Program-made: the position numbers and the translations under genes
IMG/VR virus record: IMGVR_UViG_3300023443_001574
Coordinates: 1 to 50,393 of that record
Origin: a virus
Length of the DNA: 50,393 bases
Direction: 5' to 3' (one strand)
Shown here: piece after piece, positions 8,962 through 16,382 of the stretch
How positions within the stretch are numbered: position 1 is the stretch's first letter
How the letters are laid out: each line of letters begins with the position of its first letter
The notes under the pieces: model-generated
The model's database searches: none
Seen by the model: only the letters and a program-made list of their open reading frames with translations
What the model was told of the DNA's origin: nothing

Positions 8962-9596
8962 TGGACTCCCCCAATATTTTTTCTATAACTGGAATGTTTA
9001 TGGCATTGATAGCAATCGCAGTATCGATTGGATTTGCTTTAGATTCTTCTGGTGATGACCCACAAGTACAAGCAAACAAAGACAACATCGCCTTTCTAAC
9101 CGACTTCAAAAAAGCTCAACTCATAGTGAACAACGATTTGATAAATATTGCAGGCAATAATACTGCAGATATCATCGCAGTGAATAAAACCGGAGTAGCT
9201 AACAAGGCAACTAATGTTGATCAGACTCGTCAGATTGCTGTACTTGAAGGAATACAAACATCTCCAAAGAACAAAGATGTTCCTGTAACTGGATGCAGAA
9301 CTGGCGACATGAATTTGCTAACTAGTTCAGCAAATCCTAATGATATCAAAGATGATTTCCTTCGTGGGAGCATTGTCTACATCACTGGAAAAACTACTGA
9401 ATCCGGGAATACCCGGATGGACGTTCTTAGTATAGCAACCTCTGAGATAATTGAAGATTCATCATTCTTCGCTGGCTCTGATGGTTCCTGGACAAAAGTC
9501 TGGATTACAGATGAGAATGAGATAATAGGAAAATACAGACTCTTATTCGATACGCTAGGAGGACCAAAAGACTGTGTGGAAATCACTATCAAATGA
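8961..9596 (+). CDS. Membrane-anchored protein of unknown function
   Basis: 211 residues with one N-terminal membrane span (about residues 8-27, FSITGMFMALIAIAVSIGFA) and an extracytoplasmic part. Residues 40-85 look helical with regularly spaced N/T, and the C-terminal half is beta-rich with two cysteines (VTGCRTGD and KDCVEI) near its two ends. Its start overlaps the preceding stop and its stop overlaps the start of the metalloprotease gene (ATGA), so these three genes form one translational unit. Confidence 0.65.
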   Translation: MDSPNIFSITGMFMALIAIAVSIGFALDSSGDDPQVQANKDNIAFLTDFKKAQLIVNNDLINIAGNNTADIIAVNKTGVANKATNVDQTRQIAVLEGIQTSPKNKDVPVTGCRTGDMNLLTSSANPNDIKDDFLRGSIVYITGKTTESGNTRMDVLSIATSEIIEDSSFFAGSDGSWTKVWITDENEIIGKYRLLFDTLGGPKDCVEITIK

Positions 9597-9988
9597 TAGA
9601 CTTTCTCTTTTTTTTAATTATTCCATTATGCATTCCAGCCGGAGACAGTTATGATTGTGGCTGGCAAATCACTTTAATTGGTTCACTGCAAGATACTCCT
9701 GAAGAAATTTACGGCAAAATAAAACCACATTGGGAAGAAGATAATATTGTCGGATTCACTGACCAAGGACTCAAAACAATCTACATTGAAAAACACGCAA
9801 TAAACTTTTACCAGGTTCTTGGTTGCAATACTCTATGGCATGAAATCCAACATGCCTGGGGATTAATGGAAGAGGAAATATCAATGTGTCCATACACTAT
9901 GCGAGATCATATTGACAAATACAATCGATTGAACTTCTATCCAAATCCTGATCTTCCATTACCTAATGTTTCAGATGCAGAAGATTAG
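9593..9988 (+). CDS. Small exported zinc metalloprotease-like protein (HExxH)
   Basis: 131 residues. A hydrophobic N-terminus (residues 1-15) can serve as signal peptide or anchor. Residues 83-87 are HEIQH, the zincin motif, with His and Glu in place for zinc and catalysis; four cysteines could form disulfides. Length is short for a full protease, so it may be a minimal zincin. It overlaps the upstream gene and precedes a second metalloprotease 700 bases away. Likely acts on the cell envelope (many archaea have a proteinaceous S-layer), which is inference. Confidence 0.6.
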   Translation: MIDFLFFLIIPLCIPAGDSYDCGWQITLIGSLQDTPEEIYGKIKPHWEEDNIVGFTDQGLKTIYIEKHAINFYQVLGCNTLWHEIQHAWGLMEEEISMCPYTMRDHIDKYNRLNFYPNPDLPLPNVSDAED

Positions 9989-10027
9989 ACCTTACTCTTT
10001 TTTACAAAGCATTTTTCAGTAGAGCTA

Positions 10028-10330
10028 ATGTCAACTGAGACACAGCCAAAAATAAACCTAGCCGGATTCAACATCAAAGAATGGTCTCTCATCATTCTTC
10101 TCTTTGCCATAGCTCTAGTGTTCATTGTCTTTGCCATAGGAATGGCAGTTGCAATGAATGCAGACCAGGCAACAATCACATTCTCCGGAACCATTGATTT
10201 AGGCCAGTTCACAGGCGTCATCATTGGAATAGCTATGGTAGCAGTGGTTCTAGTTAGTCAGCAATTGACTGCCAAGAACCAAGCTACAGCAGTAGCAGCT
10301 ACAGATGAAGTCTGGTTAGCTGAGAAGTAG
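10028..10330 (+). CDS. Two-pass membrane protein, second holin-like candidate
   Basis: 100 residues with two strong membrane spans (about 21-43 and 61-80) separated by a short polar loop, and a soluble, alanine-rich C-terminus. It lies between two metalloprotease genes. The topology fits a holin or a spanning helper protein; I cannot tell which of this and the 7492-7704 product would form the pore, or whether either does. Confidence 0.55.
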   Translation: MSTETQPKINLAGFNIKEWSLIILLFAIALVFIVFAIGMAVAMNADQATITFSGTIDLGQFTGVIIGIAMVAVVLVSQQLTAKNQATAVAATDEVWLAEK

Positions 10331-10362
10331 TTCCTATTATCAACTCCTCTTTCTTTTTTTCT

Positions 10363-11025
10363 ATGGAACCAGGAATTCATTGTGAAGCTATAGTCAGCAA
10401 AGCTAATCAAAAAATTGAATTCAAAGAGAACATAGAAGGAATTGACGAATGGCCAATGTCCAAGAACTGGCCAGATGGTGAATTGAGTTATCGATTAAAT
10501 AATTTTTCTGAAGACTTTGCAGAGAAATGGCAGACACGTGCAATCGTTGTTTCATTGAGAGCCTGGAGATGGAGAATTAAAAAAATCTGGTTCAGACGAG
10601 AAAGAAATCCAGACACCAAAGTTGATTTAAATTTTGAATTCAAAGACTTAGCCCACTTTGATAACAAAAAGGGAATATTTGCACACGCTTTTTTCCCTGG
10701 TCAGGGAGCTGCCTCTGGCAATTGCCACTTCAATGATTTTTGGGATTGGGTAGCTGCAAGTAAATGGCAGGATCTAGCACGTGCTCCAATGGTTCCAATT
10801 TCAATTCATGAGATTGGTCACTTGTTAGGTCTTAGACATGACACACTTTCAAGTTCAGTGAACACTGAAATCATGTATCCATCTTTCAATCTTGGAAGAA
10901 AAAAATGGAAACTCGGTCCAAATACTGTTTCAAGAATCCAGGATAGATATGATGCTAGAACAATCAGCCAACGAATTATTGATTATTTTGCTATGAGAAG
11001 ATTCCGGGCCTCTGATTTTCGCTGA
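10363..11025 (+). CDS. Matrixin-type (M10) zinc metalloprotease
   Basis: 220 residues. Residues 149-159 read HEIGHLLGLRH, the complete HExxHxxGxxH zinc site of metzincins, followed by the Met-turn in EIMYPS (Met171). Upstream, GIFAHAFFPGQG and GNCHFNDFWDW (about 104-129) match the calcium and structural-zinc loop of matrix metalloproteases. The fold is thus complete. No signal peptide or propeptide cysteine switch is evident, so it may be released by lysis or carried in the virion. In context with the exported zincin, membrane proteins and secreted proteins upstream it probably cuts host surface protein during release or entry. Confidence 0.85.
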   Translation: MEPGIHCEAIVSKANQKIEFKENIEGIDEWPMSKNWPDGELSYRLNNFSEDFAEKWQTRAIVVSLRAWRWRIKKIWFRRERNPDTKVDLNFEFKDLAHFDNKKGIFAHAFFPGQGAASGNCHFNDFWDWVAASKWQDLARAPMVPISIHEIGHLLGLRHDTLSSSVNTEIMYPSFNLGRKKWKLGPNTVSRIQDRYDARTISQRIIDYFAMRRFRASDFR

Positions 11026-11055
11026 TCGCAAACTCCAAGCCTGGTGTTGAAAAAT

Positions 11056-11187
11056 AGAGGTTCCTCTTGATCGCTAAAGGATAGAAAAAAACTACAAAGA
11101 ATTACTTTGTATTACATCTACAGTAATAGATCTTACGTAAGACACTACTATTACTAGCTACAAGGTTAAGCTTAGTAGTAGTAGTGT
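11056..11187. promoter_or_regulatory. Cluster of hairpins and palindromes before replication genes
   Basis: The 224-base space between the matrixin gene and the next gene holds four inverted repeats: AGAGGTTCCTCT at 11056-11067; TACAAAG/CTTTGTA arms at 11093-11099 and 11105-11111; the 12-bp palindrome TCTTACGTAAGA at 11131-11142; and a long hairpin with an 18-base arm at 11142-11159 and its complement at 11169-11187 (one bulge, one G-T pair, nine-base loop). They end just before a TATA element. This could be an origin or an operator region controlling the replication genes; nothing here separates the two. Confidence 0.6.
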
Positions 11188-11205
11188 AGTAGTAAATAGT
11201 GTTTC

Positions 11206-11235
11206 TTCAATCAATATATTATTATAATATTATAG
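11206..11235 (+). promoter_or_regulatory. TATA-containing promoter of the 11250 gene
   Basis: A run of A and T with TATA-like words sits about 20-40 bases before ATG 11250, the distance expected for a leaderless archaeal transcript. Bases 11206-11228 recur exactly, in inverted orientation, at 18961-18983, where the distance to the start of the minus-strand regulator is the same (21 bases between element and start codon). Confidence 0.65.
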
Positions 11236-11249
11236 TTGCATTATCTTTA

Positions 11250-11939
11250 ATGAGTGAAAATGAAGCAACTGAAGTTGTACTTGTTGGCCCACTAGAGGCA
11301 GTATTTGCAAAACCTGAACTAGTTCAAGAAAACATCAAAATTTTCAGAGCAGCTCTTCCAAAGCTTTTAGATCCTAAAGTTGACATGGCAGTAATTCAGG
11401 GAAAGGATTTCATCAAAAAATCAGGATGGAATGTGATCAATGGATACTTTAATGTAAAAACTCAACCAACTCAATCCTGGAGAATTGAACTTCCTGATGG
11501 AGAGTATGCCATCATTGTAGTAGTTGAAGCTGTAAAAGGTGGACGGAGTGTTTCAAGAAGTGCAGAATGTTCAAGCTTGGAAATGAAATCAAAACATCAT
11601 GGAGAAGATTATGCCAGCCTGGAATCAAATTGTTATGGCATGGCAGAAACCAGAGCAGTTGGTAGAGCATCTGCAGCATGGTATATGGTAGGAGATGTTT
11701 CAGCTGAAGAAGTTGAAGATTCTCCTGGACCAATGAAAAAGGAAGGAGAAGAAAAATTTAATCCATCTCCAACAAAAACTGTTCCTTCTACACAACAAGG
11801 GGTTACAATCTGTGTTTGTCCTACTGATAAAGTCACACTAGATGAAGATGGAAAACATTGTACAAGATGCCAGAGAATATTAGATGAAACAAAACGCAAA
11901 CTGATTTGGAAGGAACAAAAATTCCAACCAACATCTTAA
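11250..11939 (+). CDS. Possible single-strand annealing / DNA-binding recombination protein
   Basis: 229 residues from ATG 11250, chosen over an in-frame GTG at 11199 because the TATA element lies between them. The segment GMAETRAVGRASAAWYMVG followed by SAEE (about residues 130-155) resembles the conserved helix of phage annealing proteins of the Rad52/Erf type as I remember it (TRAIGRAL...G..SAEE). The C-terminus has CVC and CTRC pairs about 15 residues apart, a probable zinc site. It precedes RadA directly, with which it could act in recombination-dependent replication. The family call is tentative. Confidence 0.45.
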   Translation: MSENEATEVVLVGPLEAVFAKPELVQENIKIFRAALPKLLDPKVDMAVIQGKDFIKKSGWNVINGYFNVKTQPTQSWRIELPDGEYAIIVVVEAVKGGRSVSRSAECSSLEMKSKHHGEDYASLESNCYGMAETRAVGRASAAWYMVGDVSAEEVEDSPGPMKKEGEEKFNPSPTKTVPSTQQGVTICVCPTDKVTLDEDGKHCTRCQRILDETKRKLIWKEQKFQPTS

Positions 11940-11955
11940 TTTTTTTGGTGATTAA

Positions 11956-13113
11956 TTGGCCAAAATAATCAGAAAATCTGAGAAAGTGACAATTCATCAA
12001 AGTGATAAGAAACCTGATAAGAAGATTGATCCACTTTCTCTGGATGATGTTCCAAAGTTAGGACCAATCAAAATCAAGGCACTGGAAGAAGAAGGATACA
12101 CTACGGCTCTACAAGTAGCTTGCAAATCTCCAACGTTTCTAAAAGAAGTCTGTGATATGGACAGAGAAGAAGCAGGAATTGTATTACACTATATCAAAAA
12201 TAAACTCAAAAAAGCAGGTATCCTGGAAAAACAAGAACTTACAGCTCTGGAATTATTGAAACGAAGAAAGCTCGTCAAACGGTTAAAGATTGGTTGTAAT
12301 AATTTTGACAAGCTTCTTGATGGTGGAATTGAATGCGGAGCAATGACACAATTCTATGGAGAGTTTGGTTCAGGGAAGACTCAGATGGTTCATAATCTTG
12401 CAATCCAAGCTCAACTGCCACGAGAACAGGGAGGATTTGCAGAGAAAGACAAACCTCCTCCAATTGTATTGATTATTGATTCAGAAAAAACCACAAGATC
12501 AGAAAGGTTTCTCTCAATCATGGCAGGAAAAGGGATAATCCCAACTAAAATTCCAGCCAAGATTAGAGACAAGCTTCTTGCATACAAAGAACTTGACATA
12601 GAAGAGCAAAAAGAGTATAACATGTTAGTGGCAAAACAGGAAAAGGAAGGTAAGGATTTTCTCAATCATATAGAAATTCAAGAGGTCACTGACACTTACC
12701 AATTATTTCTCAGAGTGCAAAATCTCTTGCAAGTCATGGAACATGTCAACATAAAGCTTGTACTCATCGATTCAATGGTAGCTACTGCCAGAGGAGAATA
12801 CATCGGACGTGGAAATATGAAAGCAAAATCAGAAATACTAAACGAGATGCTACGTAATCTCAAAATAATTTCTGAGAATTATAAGATTCCAATAGTCATC
12901 ATAAATCAAATCTATCACAGACCTGAAGAGGATTATGGAAGAGACCCTGATGTTTTCTATGGTGGAAACATTCTGGCCCACACAGTCACTTATCACATAA
13001 AGCTAAAAAAATCTGGAAAGAAAAGAAAGGCCATAATCACAAAGTCACCTTATCAGGCCAACGATGAGGCAACATTCATTCTTTCAGATGCAGGAATCAG
13101 TGATCCGAATTGA
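11956..13113 (+). CDS. radA: RadA/Rad51-type recombinase
   Basis: 385 residues from TTG 11956, preceded by GGTGAT. Residues 30-90 form a helix-hairpin-helix-containing N-terminal domain (KLGPIKIKALEEEGYTT). Walker A is GEFGSGKT at 135-142 and Walker B LVLIDS at 268-273, followed by the ARGEYIGRGN segment typical of RadA. Relative to cellular RadA there seems to be an insertion of about 40 charged residues at about 196-236, between the two ATP motifs. Forms filaments on single-stranded DNA for strand exchange; in a virus it probably serves recombination-dependent replication or repair. Confidence 0.9.
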   Translation: MAKIIRKSEKVTIHQSDKKPDKKIDPLSLDDVPKLGPIKIKALEEEGYTTALQVACKSPTFLKEVCDMDREEAGIVLHYIKNKLKKAGILEKQELTALELLKRRKLVKRLKIGCNNFDKLLDGGIECGAMTQFYGEFGSGKTQMVHNLAIQAQLPREQGGFAEKDKPPPIVLIIDSEKTTRSERFLSIMAGKGIIPTKIPAKIRDKLLAYKELDIEEQKEYNMLVAKQEKEGKDFLNHIEIQEVTDTYQLFLRVQNLLQVMEHVNIKLVLIDSMVATARGEYIGRGNMKAKSEILNEMLRNLKIISENYKIPIVIINQIYHRPEEDYGRDPDVFYGGNILAHTVTYHIKLKKSGKKRKAIITKSPYQANDEATFILSDAGISDPN

Positions 13114-13253
13114 AAAAAGATACTTGCTCTATCTGTGGGGATGAAGGGATAGTAGAATACATCGACATATATTTTTTATTTGGATTTTTTAAAATTAAAA
13201 GAACAAAATGCCTTTGTGAAAAACACTACTTCCAAAAGGAGTTCAATAAATGA
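13110..13253 (+). CDS. Mini zinc-ribbon protein (47 residues)
   Basis: TTG start overlapping the RadA stop (TTGA), ending with a stop that overlaps the next ATG. Contains CSIC near the N-terminus and CLC about 30 residues later, with a His after it (EKHYF), a probable zinc-binding site. First of many such tiny genes in the early region. Confidence 0.55.
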   Translation: MKKDTCSICGDEGIVEYIDIYFLFGFFKIKRTKCLCEKHYFQKEFNK

Positions 13254-13504
13254 CTCCAAAGGTCTTTACACCAGGAATGAAAGTTGGAGAACTTTGTGAT
13301 TCTGACTTTGATAAATTAGCAAAAGAAATTGCAGAAAGAGCTAAAAATCTAGTCTTCATGACAGCAGATAAAAATTCAAAAGCAATATTAAATGAAATAA
13401 AAAATATGAAACTTGAGGCAAAACGAACTTTTACTTTGAACTTTGAAGTGACTTTATTTCATAATGATATTATTGAAATTTTGGGAGGATTCAGAAGAAA
13501 ATGA
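13250..13504 (+). CDS. Small protein of unknown function
   Basis: 84 residues. Overlaps its neighbours on both sides by four bases, so it belongs to the RadA gene chain. The N-terminal part is helical and charged, the C-terminal part (KRTFTLNFEVTLFHNDIIEIL) has alternating hydrophobic residues like beta strands. No motif or family recognised; a link with recombination is suggested only by position. Confidence 0.6.
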   Translation: MTPKVFTPGMKVGELCDSDFDKLAKEIAERAKNLVFMTADKNSKAILNEIKNMKLEAKRTFTLNFEVTLFHNDIIEILGGFRRK

Positions 13505-13803
13505 CTCCAATGGAAGAATTCTATTTGAAGATGGGATTCCTGGACTGCTTGCAGATGTCTGCACAAGCTGCGCCAAAACCAGAACAGGCCATCATGAAAC
13601 GAATGTATATCCAGGAGAAAATGATACCTGAAGTTCTACCAAATGTCCCACAAGAAGAGATTCTAAGACGCATCGATGAGATTAATGTCAGGAAAGTGAC
13701 AGAAGAGATGGTCCTAAAATACATCAAACCATATGTAGAAATGGAAAAGATGATAGATATTCTTAAGAAAGCAAAATATACAAACATTGGGGATTTGAAA
13801 TGA
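13501..13803 (+). CDS. Small helical protein of unknown function
   Basis: 100 residues, mainly helical by eye, with many M, E, K and I. ATG overlaps the previous stop and its own stop overlaps the next ATG. No catalytic motif. The second half (residues 50-90) could dimerise through its hydrophobic face. Confidence 0.6.
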   Translation: MTPMEEFYLKMGFLDCLQMSAQAAPKPEQAIMKRMYIQEKMIPEVLPNVPQEEILRRIDEINVRKVTEEMVLKYIKPYVEMEKMIDILKKAKYTNIGDLK

Positions 13804-13928
13804 ATTTATCTTCTCAAGATAAAAGTAAACGAATAACGAAATGCTGTCCTGATTGTGGGTGTACTAACATTAATCATTATTCATGGTGTAGGATTCACGA
13901 AACCTCTGTTGAAAGGTGGCATCATTGA
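13800..13928 (+). CDS. Mini Cys/His protein (42 residues)
   Basis: ATG overlaps the previous stop. After a basic N-terminus comes CCPDCGC and then a C and several His (WCRIH, WHH), enough ligands for one zinc. The stop overlaps the following TTG (TTGA). Confidence 0.5.
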   Translation: MNLSSQDKSKRITKCCPDCGCTNINHYSWCRIHETSVERWHH

Positions 13929-14104
13929 CAAAAGACCAACAAAGTTGGTTTATAATTAATCACTATCCAAAATTAGATGATATTACAGAGTTTGAATCCA
14001 AGTCTGAGGCACAAAAATTCTATATGGAAAATTGTCAAGATGGGAAAAATTGTTGGGGTATAATAATTCAAAGACCAAAAGGCTTCTTTACAATAGGTGA
14101 ATGA
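13925..14104 (+). CDS. Small protein of unknown function
   Basis: 59 residues from TTG 13925, which overlaps the previous stop in the TTGA arrangement seen elsewhere in this region; GTG 13916 would add three residues. The product starts MTKDQQSWFIINHYPK and has a short alpha/beta look, with two C (NCQDGKNCWG). No family recognised. Confidence 0.55.
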   Translation: MTKDQQSWFIINHYPKLDDITEFESKSEAQKFYMENCQDGKNCWGIIIQRPKGFFTIGE

Positions 14105-14125
14105 TGTAATGTCAATTTTTGTGAA

Positions 14126-14140
14126 AAGCCAACTTGGCTT
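14126..14140. promoter_or_regulatory. 15-bp palindrome before the 14156 gene
   Basis: AAGCCAACTTGGCTT is a perfect inverted repeat with a single central base, lying 15 bases before ATG 14156 in a short AT-rich spacer. It breaks the overlapping gene chain here, so it may be an operator or a hairpin ending the upstream transcript. Confidence 0.4.
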
Positions 14141-14155
14141 ACATGATTAAGGAAA

Positions 14156-15172
14156 ATGTCTTTAACTAAGCAAATCCTCAGTTTAAGTATGGTTGAAGAA
14201 ATTCAATTAGAAGCTGGAACATTCACTATAGCTGATCTTGATGGAATAATAAAAGTAACATTCACTATACCTGATCCTATAATAATAAAAAAGCAAGTAG
14301 AGGACCTAGAAAAGTCCTTAGTCGTAAAAGGACTTGCAACCAATCCAGATAATGACACAATCAACTATAAAGTTGTTGTAACAGGAAGTATAAGAAAAGG
14401 TTCGGCTGCAAATCCTGCTGATGTAATATCGGATGATGGTAGGACATTATACGGTAAAATAAATCCACAAGTAGGTATTGATAATTACTTTGTTATTGGT
14501 GACATAGTTTCAGTAGAAGCACCTGTTGATTTATCAGTAACCTTAGACGGTGTTTCAATACCTGTGACTATTCCACCCCCACCCACACCAACAGAAAAAC
14601 ATTTAATCATAAAAGGAGATCCAGCAAACGATAATAGAACTATAGCATATAGTGTTACAATAGCAGGAGGGGTAACAAGAATAGGACCAGAAGCTAGTCC
14701 TGTTTCAGATTTGATAGTTGGAACTAATATCACAGCTAGGATATATTCTGGAATAACTCCAGGAATAGGTATAAGTACAGATGATTACTTTTTTACAGGT
14801 ACACTTGAATCAATTAACTCATCTGTAAATCTTGTAGCTACAGTTGACGGTATTCCATTTCCTGTAACAATAGTTGAACCATCTCCTCCAGCAGGAAAAC
14901 ATTTAGAGATAAGAGGAGATCCAGCTAATCTAATAAATAAGATAATATCATATACAGTTACAATTTCAGGCGGAGTTACAACACTAGGATTAAGAAGCTT
15001 TGATCCTGTAACTGACTTTATAATTGGAACTAATATAGAAGGAAAAACAAAAGCCAAGACTGGTTTTGATGACTATTTCTTTACAGGAGAGATTGTATCA
15101 GTTAATTCACCAGTAAATCTTCTTGTTACAGTTGATTATGTTCCATTTCCTGTGATTACTCCAACATCATGA
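14156..15172 (+). CDS. Protein with three tandem beta-type repeats
   Basis: 338 residues. After about 55 N-terminal residues come three copies of a domain of about 90-95 residues, each opening K-x-L-x-I/V-K/R-G with ANP/PAN and closing with a DDYFFTGxxxSxNSxVNL-like strand and a PFPVT segment; proline linkers (PPPPTPTE, EPSPPAG) separate them. Such linked beta domains are typical of surface or virion decoration proteins. There is no signal peptide, and it is out of place among replication genes, so it may be an acquired cassette. Its stop overlaps the next gene. Function unknown. Confidence 0.65.
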   Translation: MSLTKQILSLSMVEEIQLEAGTFTIADLDGIIKVTFTIPDPIIIKKQVEDLEKSLVVKGLATNPDNDTINYKVVVTGSIRKGSAANPADVISDDGRTLYGKINPQVGIDNYFVIGDIVSVEAPVDLSVTLDGVSIPVTIPPPPTPTEKHLIIKGDPANDNRTIAYSVTIAGGVTRIGPEASPVSDLIVGTNITARIYSGITPGIGISTDDYFFTGTLESINSSVNLVATVDGIPFPVTIVEPSPPAGKHLEIRGDPANLINKIISYTVTISGGVTTLGLRSFDPVTDFIIGTNIEGKTKAKTGFDDYFFTGEIVSVNSPVNLLVTVDYVPFPVITPTS

Positions 15173-15327
15173 TGAGATTATCTAAGCAAAGACAACGAGC
15201 AGTTTGTCCTAAATGTGGAAAACCTAATAGTAAATTATATGAATTTAATGCTAAAGATTTCAGATTGTTAAAGTGCTCAGAATGTCATGAAGTATCACCA
15301 TATCAGAGGTATTTTGTTGTCAATTAA
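15169..15327 (+). CDS. Mini zinc-ribbon protein (52 residues)
   Basis: Starts at an ATG overlapping the previous stop; a second ATG follows at once. CPKCGKP and CSECHE lie about 25 residues apart, a regular zinc ribbon (CxxC...CxxC). Basic N-terminus (RLSKQRQR) suggests nucleic acid contact. Confidence 0.6.
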   Translation: MMRLSKQRQRAVCPKCGKPNSKLYEFNAKDFRLLKCSECHEVSPYQRYFVVN

Positions 15328-15339
15328 CTCAAAAAGAAA

Positions 15340-15453
15340 ATGAGCGGAAATAGCATCTCCAAATATGTCTGCCATGTCTGCAATTTCGTTACTAACTCAA
15401 AGAAAGTTTATGATGACCATTTTAAATTCAAGCTTCATCAGGATGCAGTGTGA
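15340..15453 (+). CDS. Mini C2H2 zinc-finger protein (37 residues)
   Basis: YVCHVCNF supplies CxxC, and DDHFKFKLHQ supplies the two His with the usual finger spacing. Its stop overlaps the start of the nuclease gene downstream. Confidence 0.55.
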   Translation: MSGNSISKYVCHVCNFVTNSKKVYDDHFKFKLHQDAV

Positions 15454-15965
15454 AAGTAAACCGAACCAGAAGCATAGCTAAAAAACAAATGAGAGAAAAC
15501 GGTAGAACAAAGAACCGTCCAGAAGAGAAACTTGCTGTCAATCTTATTGAAGTGGGATTGCCTGCTTACGCTCATGTCATACCACAGAAAAAATTAACAC
15601 TAAACGATCCTGATGGTCCAGACATTGAATTCAATGTAGACATCGCTGTAAGATTGGGACATCTTAAAACAGTCATAGAACTTCATGGTCCATATCACGA
15701 TGAAAAAAAGTATGTGAGAAGAGACAGAATTAGAAGACTGCTCCTGGAACACAATGGATGGAACACACTTGTAATCCATCATTCAAAAGCGCCTATTCTA
15801 TTCAAGGAATCCAAGAAATGGAAACTTGAAGAATTATCCAAAGTGTATGGTGAAATCATAGATCAGATTGGTGAAAAGTTACCACTCAGCAAAGAGATAC
15901 CAGATGGAACCTTTGAATTTGTATTACGTAAGACACAGCTAAACGAATCTGATCAAGTTAGTTAA
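15450..15965 (+). CDS. PD-(D/E)xK-type endonuclease, Vsr/DUF559-like
   Basis: 171 residues from GTG 15450. RPEEKLAVNLIE (about 23-34) gives the first acidic residue, FNVDIAV (about 62-68) the central D, and TVIELHGPYH (about 74-83) the E-x-H in place of ExK, followed by RRDRIRRLLLEHNGW with the typical R/D...L...GW pattern of Vsr and DUF559 nucleases. It probably nicks or cuts DNA. Role could be recombination, mismatch-type repair or host DNA degradation. Confidence 0.6.
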   Translation: MKVNRTRSIAKKQMRENGRTKNRPEEKLAVNLIEVGLPAYAHVIPQKKLTLNDPDGPDIEFNVDIAVRLGHLKTVIELHGPYHDEKKYVRRDRIRRLLLEHNGWNTLVIHHSKAPILFKESKKWKLEELSKVYGEIIDQIGEKLPLSKEIPDGTFEFVLRKTQLNESDQVS

Positions 15966-16021
15966 ATTATAAATTCTAAAAGAGATAATAACAAATTTTT
16001 TAAATCCTTTATGGGAAAAGC

Positions 16022-16378
16022 ATGAAACGCGATTATGACAGACTGTATTTAGGAAGCATTACTGTTAGGATGCCAGAATCAATGCTTAAGAAACTTGATG
16101 AAAAATGTGGAGCTGGTCTAAAATATCGAGATAGATCAGAGGCAATCCGTTCTTTAGTTTCTCTTGGAATGCAAGTTGAAAGCTTGTTAGAAATTCAGAG
16201 TGATCCTAAAAAGAAGAAAGAGTTTGAAGAGAAGATCACGTTTCTATTCCAGGAGAATAATCTAGAAAAAACCATGGAGACAATGACAGAGAAAGAGCTC
16301 AGTACAATAATCTTCATCGCAACGAATCTCCAGGATAAGAAGATTCAGCAACTCGTGTTTGACGTTAAGAAGAGCTGA
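16022..16378 (+). CDS. Ribbon-helix-helix transcription regulator
   Basis: 118 residues. SITVRMPESMLKKLDEKC then RDRSEAIRSLVSLGM (about 12-50) is a standard ribbon-helix-helix domain (CopG/NikR-like); the rest is a helical, charged C-terminal region that probably oligomerises. A TATA-like TTTTTTAAAT lies about 25-30 bases upstream (near 15996), so it has its own promoter. Placed directly before the MCM gene, it may control replication genes. Confidence 0.75.
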   Translation: MKRDYDRLYLGSITVRMPESMLKKLDEKCGAGLKYRDRSEAIRSLVSLGMQVESLLEIQSDPKKKKEFEEKITFLFQENNLEKTMETMTEKELSTIIFIATNLQDKKIQQLVFDVKKS

Positions 16379-16382
16379 TTGT

